Source: Owenia fusiformis (taxonomy: Eukaryota; Annelida; Polychaeta; Sabellida; Oweniidae). From it: 64,000 bases of DNA. This document shows positions 11,949-26,900 of the stretch, one piece after another. Position 1 is the first letter of the stretch; each line of letters begins with the position of its first letter. A program made the translations under genes and the position numbers. The DNA lies in assembly GCA_903813345.2 (NCBI GenBank), contig CAIIXF020000010.1:27554425-27618424 (forward strand), written 5' to 3'. The notes beneath the pieces were generated by a model, which made no database searches, had not been told where the DNA came from, and was given only the letters and a program-made list of their open reading frames with translations.

Positions 11949-14900
11949 GTAAGTAAATCCCACTGATTTTACATCTATTTGTCTTATCCCATCTGCCATG
12001 CTGCCCGAAATCCTAAAAAATGAAAAGTTGGTCACACACTGAGACAGTGCAGTTGGCCAGATCGTTACTTTTGTAGTAGGGGAAATGGTCCTATCACCGC
12101 ACGGGTACTCTGGAAAACTACTGACGATTTCAAATATGATAACTTCAACTTACTTTGAGAATATGAGATGAAAGACCATAATTCCTGGGGGACCATCATT
12201 TTTTTCACACCGGGATCTACTGTATGAGACAGTGGACCTTTTCGGTGACTAGGGCGAAGGGGTGTAACGTCGACACCATTTTGGGGTAACTTCGACATGT
12301 GGGGTAACTTCGACACCTTGTTGTTTATTTGCTCTAAGGCCAAACAAAAATATATGTCCGTTTCCGGAACCCCGACCGACCCTAGTTTGAACCCCCGACC
12401 CTAAGACATTTTTTAGTACACTGAAAAATAAAATATTCTATCTCTGCCCCTACTCAATTGAAACAATACATTTCCTTCTGAAATGTTTTACTCACATCAG
12501 GCCCAGGTGTCCATATTTCTCATACCCTGGAACATTTGCTGTAATATTATCGTTAGGGCCCCCAAAACACTTGAAACACAGGAAATATTGTTTATTTTCT
12601 TGAAAAGTTCGCCATTTTTGCTCTTCAAAATAGAGGCCCGCAATCAACTCCCAGAGGGGTCTAGCAATTGCTAGGGAGACATCTAAGGTTTCGGGTTTCA
12701 CCCCCTTCAATAAAATTTGCAATTCCCATTTTACCATGCAGATTTGAAATAAGAAAAATAAAATCTTGGGGAGGGAAACTCGAAAACACAACAGCTATTT
12801 GCATACATTTGTCAGCCTGACCTTTCACTTAGGAATGTTTATAGTGGGAAACTTGAATTTGAATGTTTATACCACATGATTGGTCTATTATAGTATGATC
12901 TGATCACATGACTTATCATCATCATCAAGTTTAGGAGGGGTGGAGGCTTTATATCCTGTAATGTTCTCCCATCTGATGTATTAAAAATTAAAACTGAATT
13001 TAGGGTAGGGAACTGATTATTGCTCACTAGTGGCTATTTGTAAAGATCTGAGTACCATGCCTTGTCCAGGAGGATTTTGAAGTGGGAAACTATCAATGAT
13101 ACTCTGGGAGAGGGAATTCCAATGTACCAGATGAAAATGTTATGTTCTCACAGAGACAAGTTTTCTCTGAATTGTTTGAATTAAAAATATTCTTCTAATA
13201 AACAAGTATCCAAAGCCAACAGTATTCTTGGGATAATAAAAAGAACTTTCTCTCATCTTGATAGAACCACCTTACCACTCCTATATAAATCCATGGTCCG
13301 GCCTCACCTTGAATATGGAAACAGTGTCTGGAACCCCCACACCTATATGGATATTGACAAAATTGAAAGAGTACAAAGAAGAGCAACAAAACTAGTACCA
13401 CCATTGAAAGATCTAAGCTATGAAGAAAGAATGAGACAACTAAAACTCCCCTCTTTACTGTATAGAAGAATAAGGGGTGATCTAATCCAAATCTTCAAGG
13501 TTCTAAAAGGTTACGACCGAATACAAATCAGTGACATCGCCCAGAAATCAGATAATACCAGGACAAGAGGAAACACAGAATAACTAAATCATAGATACAG
13601 CAGACTTGACGTGAGAAAAAATGTCCTTGGCAACAGAATTGTGAATACCTGGAACAGTCTACCCCAGTCTGCCATTGATGTGGAAAGTATCAACCAGTTC
13701 AAGAATGAAATAGACAGACATCTAGCAAGCCAGATGTACCACTACCATAGCTGCTTCACTAAACCCATGTCCAGTGAGCATTATAACAACTACCCCCCCC
13801 CCTCCAATTAATTAGTAAGACACAACAACACAAAAAGATCTGGATCATATAGGAAACATCCTTCTTCCAGAACTATTGGTATAAAGGTATAAAGGTATAA
13901 TGTCTTCTAAAGCTGATTCTGTTTATTTTTGAGTCAGAAAAATTATATTTTTGAGGCATATATTAATATGATGACAACTTTGTAACCTCTGCTGATCCAG
14001 TGCTAAATATACTGATACTTGTCTTATCATGGGCATTCAACTTGAATGCCCATGGTCTTATTTGATGTCCATGAAGGCCTTTATCCAGAAGTTTCGAATG
14101 TAATGATGGAATAAAATTGATAATAACAGATCAATAGACTTGTGTATTATTATTATATAGGCCTAGTGTCAAGGAAAACTTTGTTTTATCGCAATAATAA
14201 CAATTTCAAGCGATAATAACAACTACCTTACTTTGGTATTTAGTTACCTAGAAAAAATCTCATGTAACAATTTTCAATACCAGGTGAGAAAGTTAAGTTC
14301 GAACCCTGACCAAGTTGTTTATTTAGTTCAATATCTGAAGGTTTTAAGTAAGTATGGATCAAATGATTATAGACTACATGATGAATTAAGGTCTCATGGC
14401 AGTTAAGAGCAAATGACAAAACGAAGAGATGACAAAAAACATAAGATAAAATATTTTTCTGACTGACCTACCCTAAAAAAAATTGAGTAAAATTTTAATG
14501 AAAAATAAAATAATCCTCCTACCTACCTACCCTAATCTGAAAATACATGGAGCAGGAAACAGACATATATTTTTGTTTGGCCTAATTTCCGATCTAGGGG
14601 GAAGCCATGTTTTTTTTCTCGCATGGATCGAGATCTCGCGAGATTTTAATTTTTCCAGAAATCAAACATGGCGGAAAATGGAAATTCTACTTCTAATACG
14701 TAAGTGTCGAAGTTAACCCGTTTATTATGTCGACATTACCCCACATGTTGACATTACACCCCTTTGCCCTAAGGCCTCAGGCCTGTCAACTTGGCCTTGG
14801 GGGATCACCTCATTGTACCGACCACAGATCTGGAGCCAGATCATCAAGCCCCTATTGGTAGTAGGCTCAAAGAATAAATGGGAAGACAAGATATAATAAG

Positions 14901-17900
14901 ACATAAGGGTTTGTAGAAAAAACCGGGTACTGGGTAGTAAATCCTCCATGCTGGGTTCAAACTTGTATTGGTACCCGGGAAAAAAGCGGGTACACAAAAA
15001 ACGAAAAATACGAATATATAACATAATTACAGGCCCGTAGCCAGGATTTGCCAAGGGGGGGGGGTTCATTTTTCAAAAATTTCCAGGGGGGTTCACATTT
15101 GACAATTTTGGCCCAAATATTGCTACCCTGCGTGCAGAGTCTAGTTAAACTACACTCTGCCTAGTAGAGACCATATTACAGTTAGTAGCCCCGCCCTCAG
15201 GACGGGTACCAGTGACAGTTTGGGTACTAAAGCACTTCTGACCTACGTGCTGACCTTTCCTCCACCAATCAGCAAGCTTGAAGAAACATACGCCAAATGC
15301 GTTCTAATTGAATATGCGCATGTCATTGGTCAATTCCGGGCTCAACGATGACATCAGAAGGAATGCCCATATATAGAACGTCGGTCAAATTTGGCCGACG
15401 AACACTGATTGGCGCGGTGAGTTCACAGGTTTATTTTAGTTTGAAAGAGTGAAGACGAAGCTCTCTTTTAAGAAGTGAAGTCAAACGAATGCAAAGGGTA
15501 AAATATTGCTGAAATCACTTGAGAAGTGCTCAAAATAGTGCTTGCAATGGTAATGGATCTCACTGCCGGTAAATTTCACCTCCATTACCTTACCGTTACC
15601 GATAATCGTTGATACTGATAATGTTCCTAAAATCCCGGGGAAAAAACTGAAAGTGAAACTAAAATATTTGGAAAAATCCTTAACGAAGCCGATTTCTCAG
15701 CTTGATTTCCCGCTCACATCAACTACAGTGGATATATTGTATCATCGTGTATCTCGTGTGTGATTGTGTATTGTTAGGAAGTCTTTGAATGATAATATAG
15801 AGTGAATTCGATCAAATTGATCAAATTATTTGTGTTTGTTTTTACTTCACCGAAATATCACGTCACGTGATTTGTTAATCTCGCGGCATGGGAGATGATT
15901 GACAGAAGTGGGTGGAGTTTTGCTTATCCTCCCGCCTTTTACGAATGCTTTGCAGTTGATTGACAGATTAGCTCTTCAAATGTGGAGATTGAAATATACA
16001 TGATTGATAAAATATTCTTAAACGAACATTGTTTCGTAAATTTGACAATGGATCGCAATGCCAATCATCATGTTGCAGCAGCATGGCGATTATCGGCAAT
16101 GGATTTTATTACCGGCAATTGAGAGTATCTACTGCCGCTGCCGACAATCCGGCATTACCGTAAGGCACTAGCTCAAAATGGTGAAAAACTACATGATTTT
16201 GAAAGAATTTTTGGCCAGGGGGGGTTCGCCCGAACCCTGCGAACTCCCCTGGCTACGGGCCTGAATAACGCAGATGCGAGTAGGTAGTTACCATTTTCGC
16301 TACCAGGTGGCTCGTTCGGGTCAGATAACATGGCGGGTATAGTAGAAAGTTCCCTTTAACTTAAATTACATCTGTTTTAGTGGTTCAATTTTTATAGAAC
16401 CCTTATGTATCCAATAGTTATGCAAATTAAAATATGTCCAGTAAAAGAAAATGTTATCTGTCCAATACAAGAATAGATATTTCACTTTTTGTAATTTTGT
16501 AACATGGGGTCTATGAGGAATCAACCCGAGCTAGAAGTCACATTTTCAAAAAAAATTAAATTTTCAAAGTTGATAAACAATTTTCGAAACCATTTTTCTA
16601 GATGTACTTTTACATGTAGATTTCAAATATGACATCACTTTGACTGAATTTTGAAAATTTAATGACGTAAATCAAGATTATTTCTATTCGCATCTAGTCT
16701 ATTAGATCATTAGAAAATGTGTATAAGATTTGTTTTGAATTTACAAAAATTTATGTAACTTCCTTCAAAATTGAGCTAGAAGCTCAAATAAAAGGGCTAT
16801 TTTCTTCCTCTATCATCATGGTCATATTTTCATTGGTTATGGGGGAGGGGGTGCCCTCCTGGCTAAGCCTATGAGTATGACATTATAAGACGTAACAATT
16901 TACACTTCAGTGGATGTTTCTTCAAAAATTGGGATAACTTAAATTATGATTAATAATCAAAATCTTACACGTTGCATCAAGTAAATTAACACAAGCCACC
17001 TCTCTGCTAAAGTAACGATAGCTATTTACAGAATTAAATCATAATCAAAACAATTCACGTACCAACATACAAACTATTGAAATTAGAGTAAGATTGATTT
17101 GTCATGTTTTTTCAAATCGTCTTACAATGTCATAGGTGTAGCCAGGAGGGGGTTCGATGGTGCGATCACATCCCCCCATAACCAATGAGAATATGACCAT
17201 GATGATAGAGGAAGTAAAGAGCCTTAAAATGCTTTTTTAGTCTTGCTCAAAGACTCTATCCACCCCCCGTCACCTTCACTCTCTTTACCTGGCAATATAG
17301 AGAGAAGGATAAAGGGGGGAGGGGGGGAGTACAGGGTCTTTTAAGCAAGACTAACAGTGATGTTGATAGCTCGCGTTTTTGCGTCTTTGGCACAATTTTA
17401 ACAGGGAAGACGCAGATTCCTTACCTCAGTGCGTCCAATCTGTAAAATCATGACGCAGTCAAAACATGTTGCCTTGTAGAGTCCATTTCACTGCTTCATT
17501 TCGTCAGTAGAACGGCAAATATAAGAAATTGGGAGACCATTGTGCAATAATATAAGGAAAAGTATATTCATAATGTACATGAATGACATTTGTATATCTT
17601 GGATTGCTTCTAGTTTGGCTTATAAAGTGTGTGGCCTCTTATATTTGGATGTTTCTCTGCCATGTTATTTTCTTCAAATTACAGGACGGCACAGGCTTAT
17701 TGCACAAAAAACTAAAAAATCTGAAATATACAAATGTCATTCATGTACATTATGAATATACTTTTCCATATATTATTGCACAATGGTCTCCCAATTTCAT
17801 ATTTTTGCCGTTCTACTGATGAAATGAAGCAGTGAAATGGACTCTAGTCGAGATTGAATCCTATTCTTGATACCTGTCAGTTCAATTTGAGTATGGTCCA

Positions 17901-20900
17901 GTTATGAGGCCCAACACTTAGATTTAAGCAATATTTTTACCAAGTTACTTTCGTCAGTTTGTTATCTCGTGCTTGTAGTTAACACGCGAATCTAGCTTCG
18001 CAAATCAGTTGCGCACATCCCCGGGTCAATTTGTTATGACGAATCACTCATAGGTTATGTCATCACGTGATTTCCAGGTCCGTATATGGTATATATATAT
18101 TGGGTGCGGAGGAGCTCCATAAACGTACCTCCACACCCAATATTTAGAGGGGGCTCATATCTGAAGAACATTTCCGAATTTTTATAAAATCACACAGATA
18201 CTGCCTGGCTTCCAAGATGCAAAAATAATTTGCATGGGTAGTGTATCTTGAACACCATTTTTTATGAATGCTGGGGACGCAGTATTAAAAGGATAGTCTC
18301 AAAATATATAGGTCTGGGAAATGTTTAAGGCATAATGCGTCGCTATAAAATGAATTGCAATACTATTTTTACAATTTTATTGATATTTGGTGTCAAATAC
18401 ACATATCTTGGTATATTTGAAGTCCCAAAACGGCTTAGTTTCAGAAATATCCCAATTTTAAATTCAAAAATGACTGTTAGCTCCGCACCCTCCGCTCATT
18501 TGCGCCGCACCCAATATTTCCCACAGGCTCTGTCTGCATAGGGTGTAGACACAGAGGAGGTAATCTGGCAGAGGTCCGAGGTTGCATGATATCAATTATT
18601 GACGCTTTAAATCGATTTTTCCTGGGACATTTATTTCAAATTTTCAGAGTGTAAAGATAATGGAGTATTTCGGTAATTTCCGGCTATGTCCGATGTTGTT
18701 TGTCTCTCAAATTATGTCACATCGCAACAAACATTCAATGAAAGTAAAGGATCTCGTAGCCTAACAAACCCGTTGTTACCAGGATCTAAAGAAACGTCAT
18801 GGGCTTTCTGGTAATCTCTGATGTGGCATCATCTGGAGTGGCGTCACATTCTCAGAAAATACATTTTACTTTGGGAATAAACATTCGAACAACGAAAATA
18901 GCCGAAGCACTCCATTAAATATACGCTCGCTTATTTTATGCTTTTATCAACAGATGCTTTCTTGAATGTGTTGTTTTAGTGATTGGAGATGAAGCTAACA
19001 ACAGTACTCATCGTTTGAGGTATGATATGCAGGGCTTGCATTAACGGCGTCCCGTACATGTTAAGGACTCAAAAATAATTTGGAGGACGCAAAAGTTGAA
19101 AATATTTCCGTTTTTTGGACGCAAAATTTTTTAGGTCAATACTACAATGTGTTTACAACGATACCTAACAAAAACAAATAATTATGATCTCTCACCTTTA
19201 TTTGAATCGTAAATAAGGCTCAACATGTTGAATATTAAGTATTATTTACAAATAATCATGATTCACTCAAATTTTTCGAATTTTTTATTTTTAGATTTGA
19301 AACCATGACACGCCACAGTTTTTCCTATTCAGAAACAAATATTAGGTTATTCATGAAATAAAATGTATTCATTGTCGAATGAACGAACATGCATTTATTC
19401 AGTCCATACTTAACGTTTACTTCCGTTTTAAATTCGCGGCAAGAAATCAAAAACTGAAAGGTGTTTTGGTAAAAAATGCTTTTAAAATAAAGTTATACCT
19501 CAAAACAGGCTAGAAATAGGGGACACACTTTTTTTTCAAAGGACACACTTTTTAAAAAGAAATTGTGTCCTTGGGACTCACAAATTTTCTAACCTAATGT
19601 AAGCGCTGGATATGTGATATTTATTGATAAACTGACTCCAAAATCAGGGAAATATAAATTTTATGTCTTGTCCTTAGGTATATTTATTGAGCCTAGACAC
19701 CAAAAAAGGTAATCTGGCTGAGGTCAGTGGTACCGACGTGCATTATACCGACGTGCATTGTACCGAAAACCTTTACTGTAACAAGCCAGATAAAGAAATT
19801 AAAAGAAAGTGTGCTAAATTCGATGCCCTGAGTGGGAATCAAACCCAGCTGGGATGTAGTACTTAGCAACTTGCTATCAAGGGTCCTTACAAATGTATCT
19901 ATAATTGACCATAACCTAAGATTTAATAAACTAAGATCTTTAAAATTGAACCCTTCAAAGACTGTGTCATGTCCCACGTATGTGGGTAGGTGGGTATGAT
20001 GTAGGAGGTATTTTATACAAAGCCCTTAGCCTTAAGATAAGTGTTCCCCATGTTATTTCTCCATTGAAAAATCTCATGCTATTCATTGGTTTCAGTTCAT
20101 TTTGGTCATCAAAATTCAGTATCTTTTCGCCTCCGCAGTTTCATTTCCGCATTTGGCGAGGTGCGACAGACGAAATCGTAGACTGTTGTGCAAAATTTTA
20201 ATCTTACCCAAATTCATAAGATTGTGAGGTAATATGTATTTTTATTGGATTATTATTGTAGGATGATCCACTACCTTACAAAGAACGTGACACAACCAGT
20301 GTGAACACAAAAATGACAACAGTTAGTGGAGAGAACAGGAGTGTACGATCTCGACAAGATTCCGTGGGGGAGATATCAAACATTGACAATGATGATATGG
20401 TATCTGTTAGTAGCCAAGCAAGAACAGCATGGATTAACCGATACTTTAGACGTCAGAGAAACTCTATAGGTAAATCATAATTATCCATCCGTCCGTCTGT
20501 CCATCAGTCAGTCCATCCATCTGTCCACCCATCCGGAAGATAACTCGAATACTAGTGGGTGGATCTTTCATATTTGGTGGAAAGATGTATATTGGTAAAT
20601 AGCTTAACACAAATTTTTTTTTCAAGATGGCCGCTGCAGCTTTAAAAATTGCAGGACTTTTTCACAAAAATCATAATTGGCTGCCTAAAGTAGGAGAAAT
20701 TCGCTATTACTCAGAGATCTAAAATCTAAAATTAAGGTTATATTATTACTATATTAGATGTCAATATTGTACTGTCATGACTGTCCTTATGATTTGTGCC
20801 TTTGAAACTCCTAAATAGTCACCCAAATGCTTAAATCTGTTCGGGGGAAATTCTGATACTGTATATCTCTAAAATAGGTCTTAATATTTGCTAATTTGAC

Positions 20901-23900
20901 CAAAGGTAGAGTAGAGGATACCTTTGTGACATTACAGATTCATGAATATATATAGTGTACGTTGGGATTTGCTATTCCATGGTGTTGCCAATTTCTAGTT
21001 TTTTACATTTTAGTCCTATTAAATCTTACAAATCTAAATATACCAAAAGAACCATTGGGCTAGCTAGTTAAAAGTCCTACACAAAATCAATTCCCTCAAA
21101 AATATTTTTTAAATTCAACAACCTTCTTTCAGTAATTATTTGGCAAATACTTAGATTCTTCCAAGATGACATTGGTGTCATGATATAGGATTTTTATAGG
21201 ATTGGGAGATCACCTGTTGAGACAGACATCACCTGTTATGAACACACATCAAGTCATTCATCTGTATCATACCTAGTTTTGAAATGGGGCTCATGCGCAG
21301 TATTCATACTTTTTCGAATGATTTCAATTGTGTGGGAGAGATTGATTTTATTAGACATGATTGTGTCATTTCATTGACATACTTCTTCCAAATTACAATT
21401 CACACCCTCATTATTTGGTAGAAATGCATTCAATATTTATTTCTCTAATTTCATTTTTCTATGATTAATTTGCTAGCTTTTGGAGATTTCACATCTTGTC
21501 AAGGTGAACGAAGTTCGAGGGGAATATAGAGAAGCCGTCCATCCGCTCGTGTGTCCGGGCGATAACTCCAATACCAGTTGACGGATTTGTTTCAAATTTT
21601 ATAGGCTTATGCCTTATGAGTGTAGGACCTCTGCTCGAGAAGGAATTTTCAATATGGCCACTCAATTCAAAATGGCCACCATTTTTTGTAAAAATATATA
21701 TGTATATGAGATTTTCAAGATGGCCACTTAATTTCAAAATGGCAGCTACTTTTCGTAAAAATATGTAATCTTTGATAACTCAAATACCAGTGAACGGATT
21801 TGGTTCAAATTTTATATGATGATGCTTAGGGACACAGTAGCTATGTTCGACAAAATTTTTTCAAGATGGCCGCTTAATTTCAAAATGGCGGCAATTTTTC
21901 GTAAAAAAACGTAATCTTTGATAACTCAAATACCAGTGAACAGATTTGGTTGAAATTTTATATGATCATGTCTAGGAACACAGTAGCTCTGTTCAAGAAA
22001 TAATTTTCAAGATGGCGGCTGAATTTCAAGATGGCGGCCAATTTTTTTTAAAAAACGTAATCTTTGATAACTCATATACCAGTGAATGGATTTGGTTCAA
22101 ATTTTATATGATGATGCCTAGTTCACAATGGTATAAACTAACTTTGTGCCAAATTTCATGCTTCTATCACAAAGTACACAAACATTTCAACATTTACACT
22201 AGCTATAATAAGCAGAATATGTTTTGTTCGGTGGGATTTGCTACTCCGTGGAGTTCCTGTTTTTCTAGTTTAAACCAGTACACATTACACTGATCTCCAC
22301 ATGATTTTTTCTCAAGTGGGTGCATAATTCTAATTTTCACAATTCAGACCAAAATTGGTCAAATAATGATTTTCAGGTGAGTGCAAGCCTTTTTTCAAAA
22401 TCTCAGGTGTGTGTTGCGCCCACTTGCTTTAATGCTGGGGAGATCACTGTATCACATCTTGAATTTAGAAATGTGTAAATCTGAGCCTAAAGCTAGGAAA
22501 TGATGTTCTTATAAATAGATTGTTGACACGTTGCTCAGTAATTTAAGAAGGAAGAGAATGATCATATTCATATTTTTTTTACCATTTACTTCAATTTAGG
22601 TTTGTTCAGGAAACACGATTCTAAACTTTTCACCTATAGGTATCTTTTATGAATCAAAAGAATGGCTCTAAGTCCTTATTGTTGAATCTTGCTTATTACC
22701 ATGGACTTTTGTTATTACCACCATAAGTGTAATAAGCACATAAGCACAAAGGGTGCAGCTAAGATAAGGTTCGGAGAATTCTTTTTCAACATGGTTTCTT
22801 GCTTTTCTTTCACCATGTGCAAAGTTTGGAATATTTAGTCTTTTCTCAAGATATTGTATGTAACTTTTTGTTAATTTCAAACAGTAGTTTTCACCCCTTC
22901 TTTTAAGCTATTGAATATGATGGAAGAGACTTGAATTGATTGTACAATAGTATTTTTAGCACTTTCATGTACAAGCCCTTTCCAGTACATATACATAAAA
23001 AATCATGTTAAAAACTCAAAATGATATTATTTTGATTCACATAATTTTGAAATAGCAATATTTGCACATAAATCTAGTACCCTATGTATCATAATTCATG
23101 TGACTGAACATGTGAATCACTTCTGTCATTATATGCATGCATGCTTCATTCAAACGTTTTCACTGAATGCACATTGATATTGGATGGATTTTGAAAGGTC
23201 AATTGTTATTCTTTTTAATAAACAATATGGGTTTAAACATAGTGTATAATGATACAAATTATTTCCTTTGCACATTTTTCAAATAAAACAATGAAAATAA
23301 GGTTCATTGGAATCATTGGTTGTATTATATTAGTTTTGCTATTTTAGATCCTTTGGATTCTATTATGGGTTTCAGTTTTTACAAAATTTGTCTGCCTCCC
23401 ATTCAGAAAAAATTGCAATGAGAATGATTCCAATGCATTTAAAAAAAGACTATTGCATTAGGTCTTAAATATTAGATAGATACATATGGTTTAATTTTCT
23501 AATAAAGGACCATATGCACAGTGTAGACACTAAGGGGCTGAAACCTGCTGGTCAAAATGATATTACGGACCAGTTGCAATGTTATTTTCCTATACCTAGT
23601 GAAAAAATCAACTGGTCCGTATCAAAAGTAACCAGATAATGACCAGTGGACCGGCTGTTAATGACAACACTGCATATGCATATTCCACTGGGACCTCCCC
23701 ATGAGAAAAAAATAATTCATTTGATTTTTTTTTACAAATGTAGATTATAAGTATGTATGACTATTGTATTTAATATAAACCAATGCAGTTTAAACTTTAT
23801 ATGGGGCCTTTAAAGGTTTGTTTATGTGAATATAAAATTAAGCTTAATTTTGCATGAATGGGTTGACGGGATGAAGTCGGCATGTATATTTAACATTGGT

Positions 23901-26900
23901 TCACAGGTTTAATAATGGATTAATGTTAAGGAGGTGGTTTTTAGTTATTCAATCAGTTTTAGATAAAACATTTGAAAAACATACTGTACTCCTGGTATTT
24001 TTCACATGCAATTTAGTTTCACGCTTTTTGTGATTGTTGTAAAATCGCAAAAATTAATCTTCGCGAAATTGTTTTTCATTGCATTTTGTGTTTTGTAAAA
24101 TGTTTGTATAGTGTTATTAGGCAATAAATGAGATATTAAGTAACAATGTCTGTTACAGTGGCTTATTAGATCAAATAAATCAGAAAATGACAATGTAATA
24201 GAAGTTAAGGTGCAGTGTGTCATTGACCAAGTTGACATAGTAGTAGGTGTATGTAGTGAAATTCGTGAAATTGAATAGCCATGGAATCGTGTAATCTCAA
24301 AATTCGCGAAATTAAATGGGAGTATTTTGAAATTGAAATGTACTAAACAAAGCACCCGGATAATAACAAGCTCAAGCAGTGCTAATTCAAAATTAATTTA
24401 AATTAATAAGGTTGGAGTTGACTTGGGTTCATGTTAATCAAGCTCAACCTGCACTTAATGTGTCTGACTTTATCATTATTTGTGTACAAAAGTCCAAAAA
24501 CTAAATCGTGGCTAGAGAAAAGCACATATGGTAAATTTTATGACAATTTATTACCCCTCATTATACTGTCACATGTACACTGTACAGGACACATTTATTG
24601 ATGACATGATGATAGAATAAACATTTGAAACGTACAAGTTAATGTTATGTAAATTGGTAATGAACTCATCATTAGTTAGTATTAACATACATCTTTATAT
24701 TTAATATGTTTTCTTTGAATTTAAAAACATTGTGGAAACAAATCCCCCCCCAAAAATGAATTGGTTAAATGAATCTCCTTATATTCATTCTGATGTAATT
24801 AAAGTAGATGTAGGCTATTTGGATAAATTGTATGTCATGAGATAAATATCTAGTAGAGCTTGATTTGCGTGTGAGGAGACTATTATCTTAATATATAGCT
24901 TCAAACTAAAAGGGCAGTTATAAATATTATTGAATAACTTGGTACTGAGTTATGTTATGTTCCCTTCTTTATGCTGCACTATGTGTACTTTGCTGTTTGC
25001 ATTTATAAATTGTAAAATGTGCTGGTGACATAACCCCTTAAAGCCCCCATATAAAGTTTAAACCACTTTGGTTTATATTGAAGTCTCACCCAATGTTATC
25101 AAAGTGTCCTATGTGAGACTTTTTATTTTGATTTAAAAAAGTGGTTTTTTAAGGACTTGTTGTTCGAGAAATTGTAAATTTCTTTAAATCTAACCTTAAG
25201 AGGTTAGAGGATAATTCATACCAATGCACAGCATTCATCCTCACATGTTTTTTGCCCAAAAAAATTGAGAAATGAAAAGCTGACAACTTTTTCAAAATAT
25301 CTCCAAAATAACTTCATTTTAGGACAAATAGTAAATGAATGATAAAAATATATTTTCAAACATTACACAGGGACTTTAAATCTGACTTAAGCTCTGAACT
25401 GGCAAAATCTCAAATATTGACCGAAGTAACTAAGTACATGCACGTGTAGTGTATAGTAGGAATATTTCACTAAATAGTAAGATTTTTCTTTGTATTATTT
25501 ATGTTTAAATGTTTTCTAGAAACTGAACTCAATAACACTAAATATAAAAATATTTTTATTTTTGGGCTTAACCTAATCTGTATCTCTGTTGGTAATTTAG
25601 TTAAAGTCAATCTCAGTGGCAAGTTCAAATCAACTAATGTATTATTTTTCTTTTAAAGTTTAATAACAGAATCTTAAATTGAAATGCTGCAATCTTATTT
25701 GTCAAAATGTGAACTCTGAAAATGTGTCCGGAAGTCTGTTTTTGAATGTCTTGAGTATTCAATTTTAACTAATGATATAGGCGCGTCCGTCTGTCCTTCC
25801 GATGTCCGTCTGTCCGTCTGGTTTCATACTTTAACTATTTAGTAGCTTTAGAAATAATTTCAGGTGTACTTTCTTGTTAAAGCTTATGTTATTGTTAACA
25901 GTAGGTATATGTGATAATTTTGTGAAAAGAAATCAGCAAAAACTGATAATCACTTTTTTATTGTTGGCCATTTTGGATTTTTCCATCCTAAAATTCTGTC
26001 TGTAAGTCTTATCTACGGGTTTTTAGGTTTACCCTTTGGTAGATCAATTCCTTTTCAGGGATGATTCTTAGTATGAAAATCTAGATCTGATCAGTTTTTT
26101 TGGCTAAAAAATTTAAAATCTAAAAAATAAGACAAATGGTATATGCATAAAAAAGTATTCCGTCACATGGGTAACATTATAATATCGCATTTTAAAGAGC
26201 TGATGTCAAACATATTTTTTATGTAGTATGAAAAATATCAAAGCGATCGATGCTCTGTATGTGTTGTAATCCAGGTTTGTATCACCACAAACAGAACAAA
26301 ACTTTTTTCTGACAAAAAATCATCATTTAAGCTGTTTTGAGAAATGATAAGCAATATTTTCAGTAAACATGGCATGTGTATGATAACTAGTTGTGGTGAC
26401 TTTAAAATAGCGCACATCAAAGTCGCTGGTATCAACTCACACGACTCAAGCTTTAGTAGAACAACTGATTTTGAAAATATCAATTATTGTAAATTTTCTG
26501 TGATGTCATTCAGTTGGCAAAATAATTTTCAAAAATTTTCAATTTTTCTAACTACACTCCCGGTGATCGTGAAAATGGGAAGGAGGGGGAGCAAGCAATT
26601 TCTGGTAGAAAAATGAACAAATCTGCAAAAATTATTTTTTTCAAGAAAAGGTTTATGATTTAATTGCTAAACGAATAGGCGCACAATATGGTAAAATATG
26701 TCACGTATTCTACGAATTTTTTTTAGCCGATTCTCTTCTTAGGTATAAGATCTATTAAAAAAGGCGCAACGCCACCAACGTGCAAAAGTCAATGTTTTTG
26801 CTTTAAATCAAGCATCAACGGTCTACACAACCTGCAATAAATATTTGTAAGTGACATTATCATCATAAAATTAATGACTTTACAAAATACGTTTCCATAC

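Noticed and set aside
19750-19915. Possible tRNA-derived SINE on the minus strand (GGTTTGATTCC-like B box).
   Set aside because: No convincing A box, tail or second copy was found, so it is not listed as a feature.
24002-24355. 117-codon minus-strand open frame.
   Set aside because: No family motif and no supporting splice signals; probably fortuitous in intron 2.
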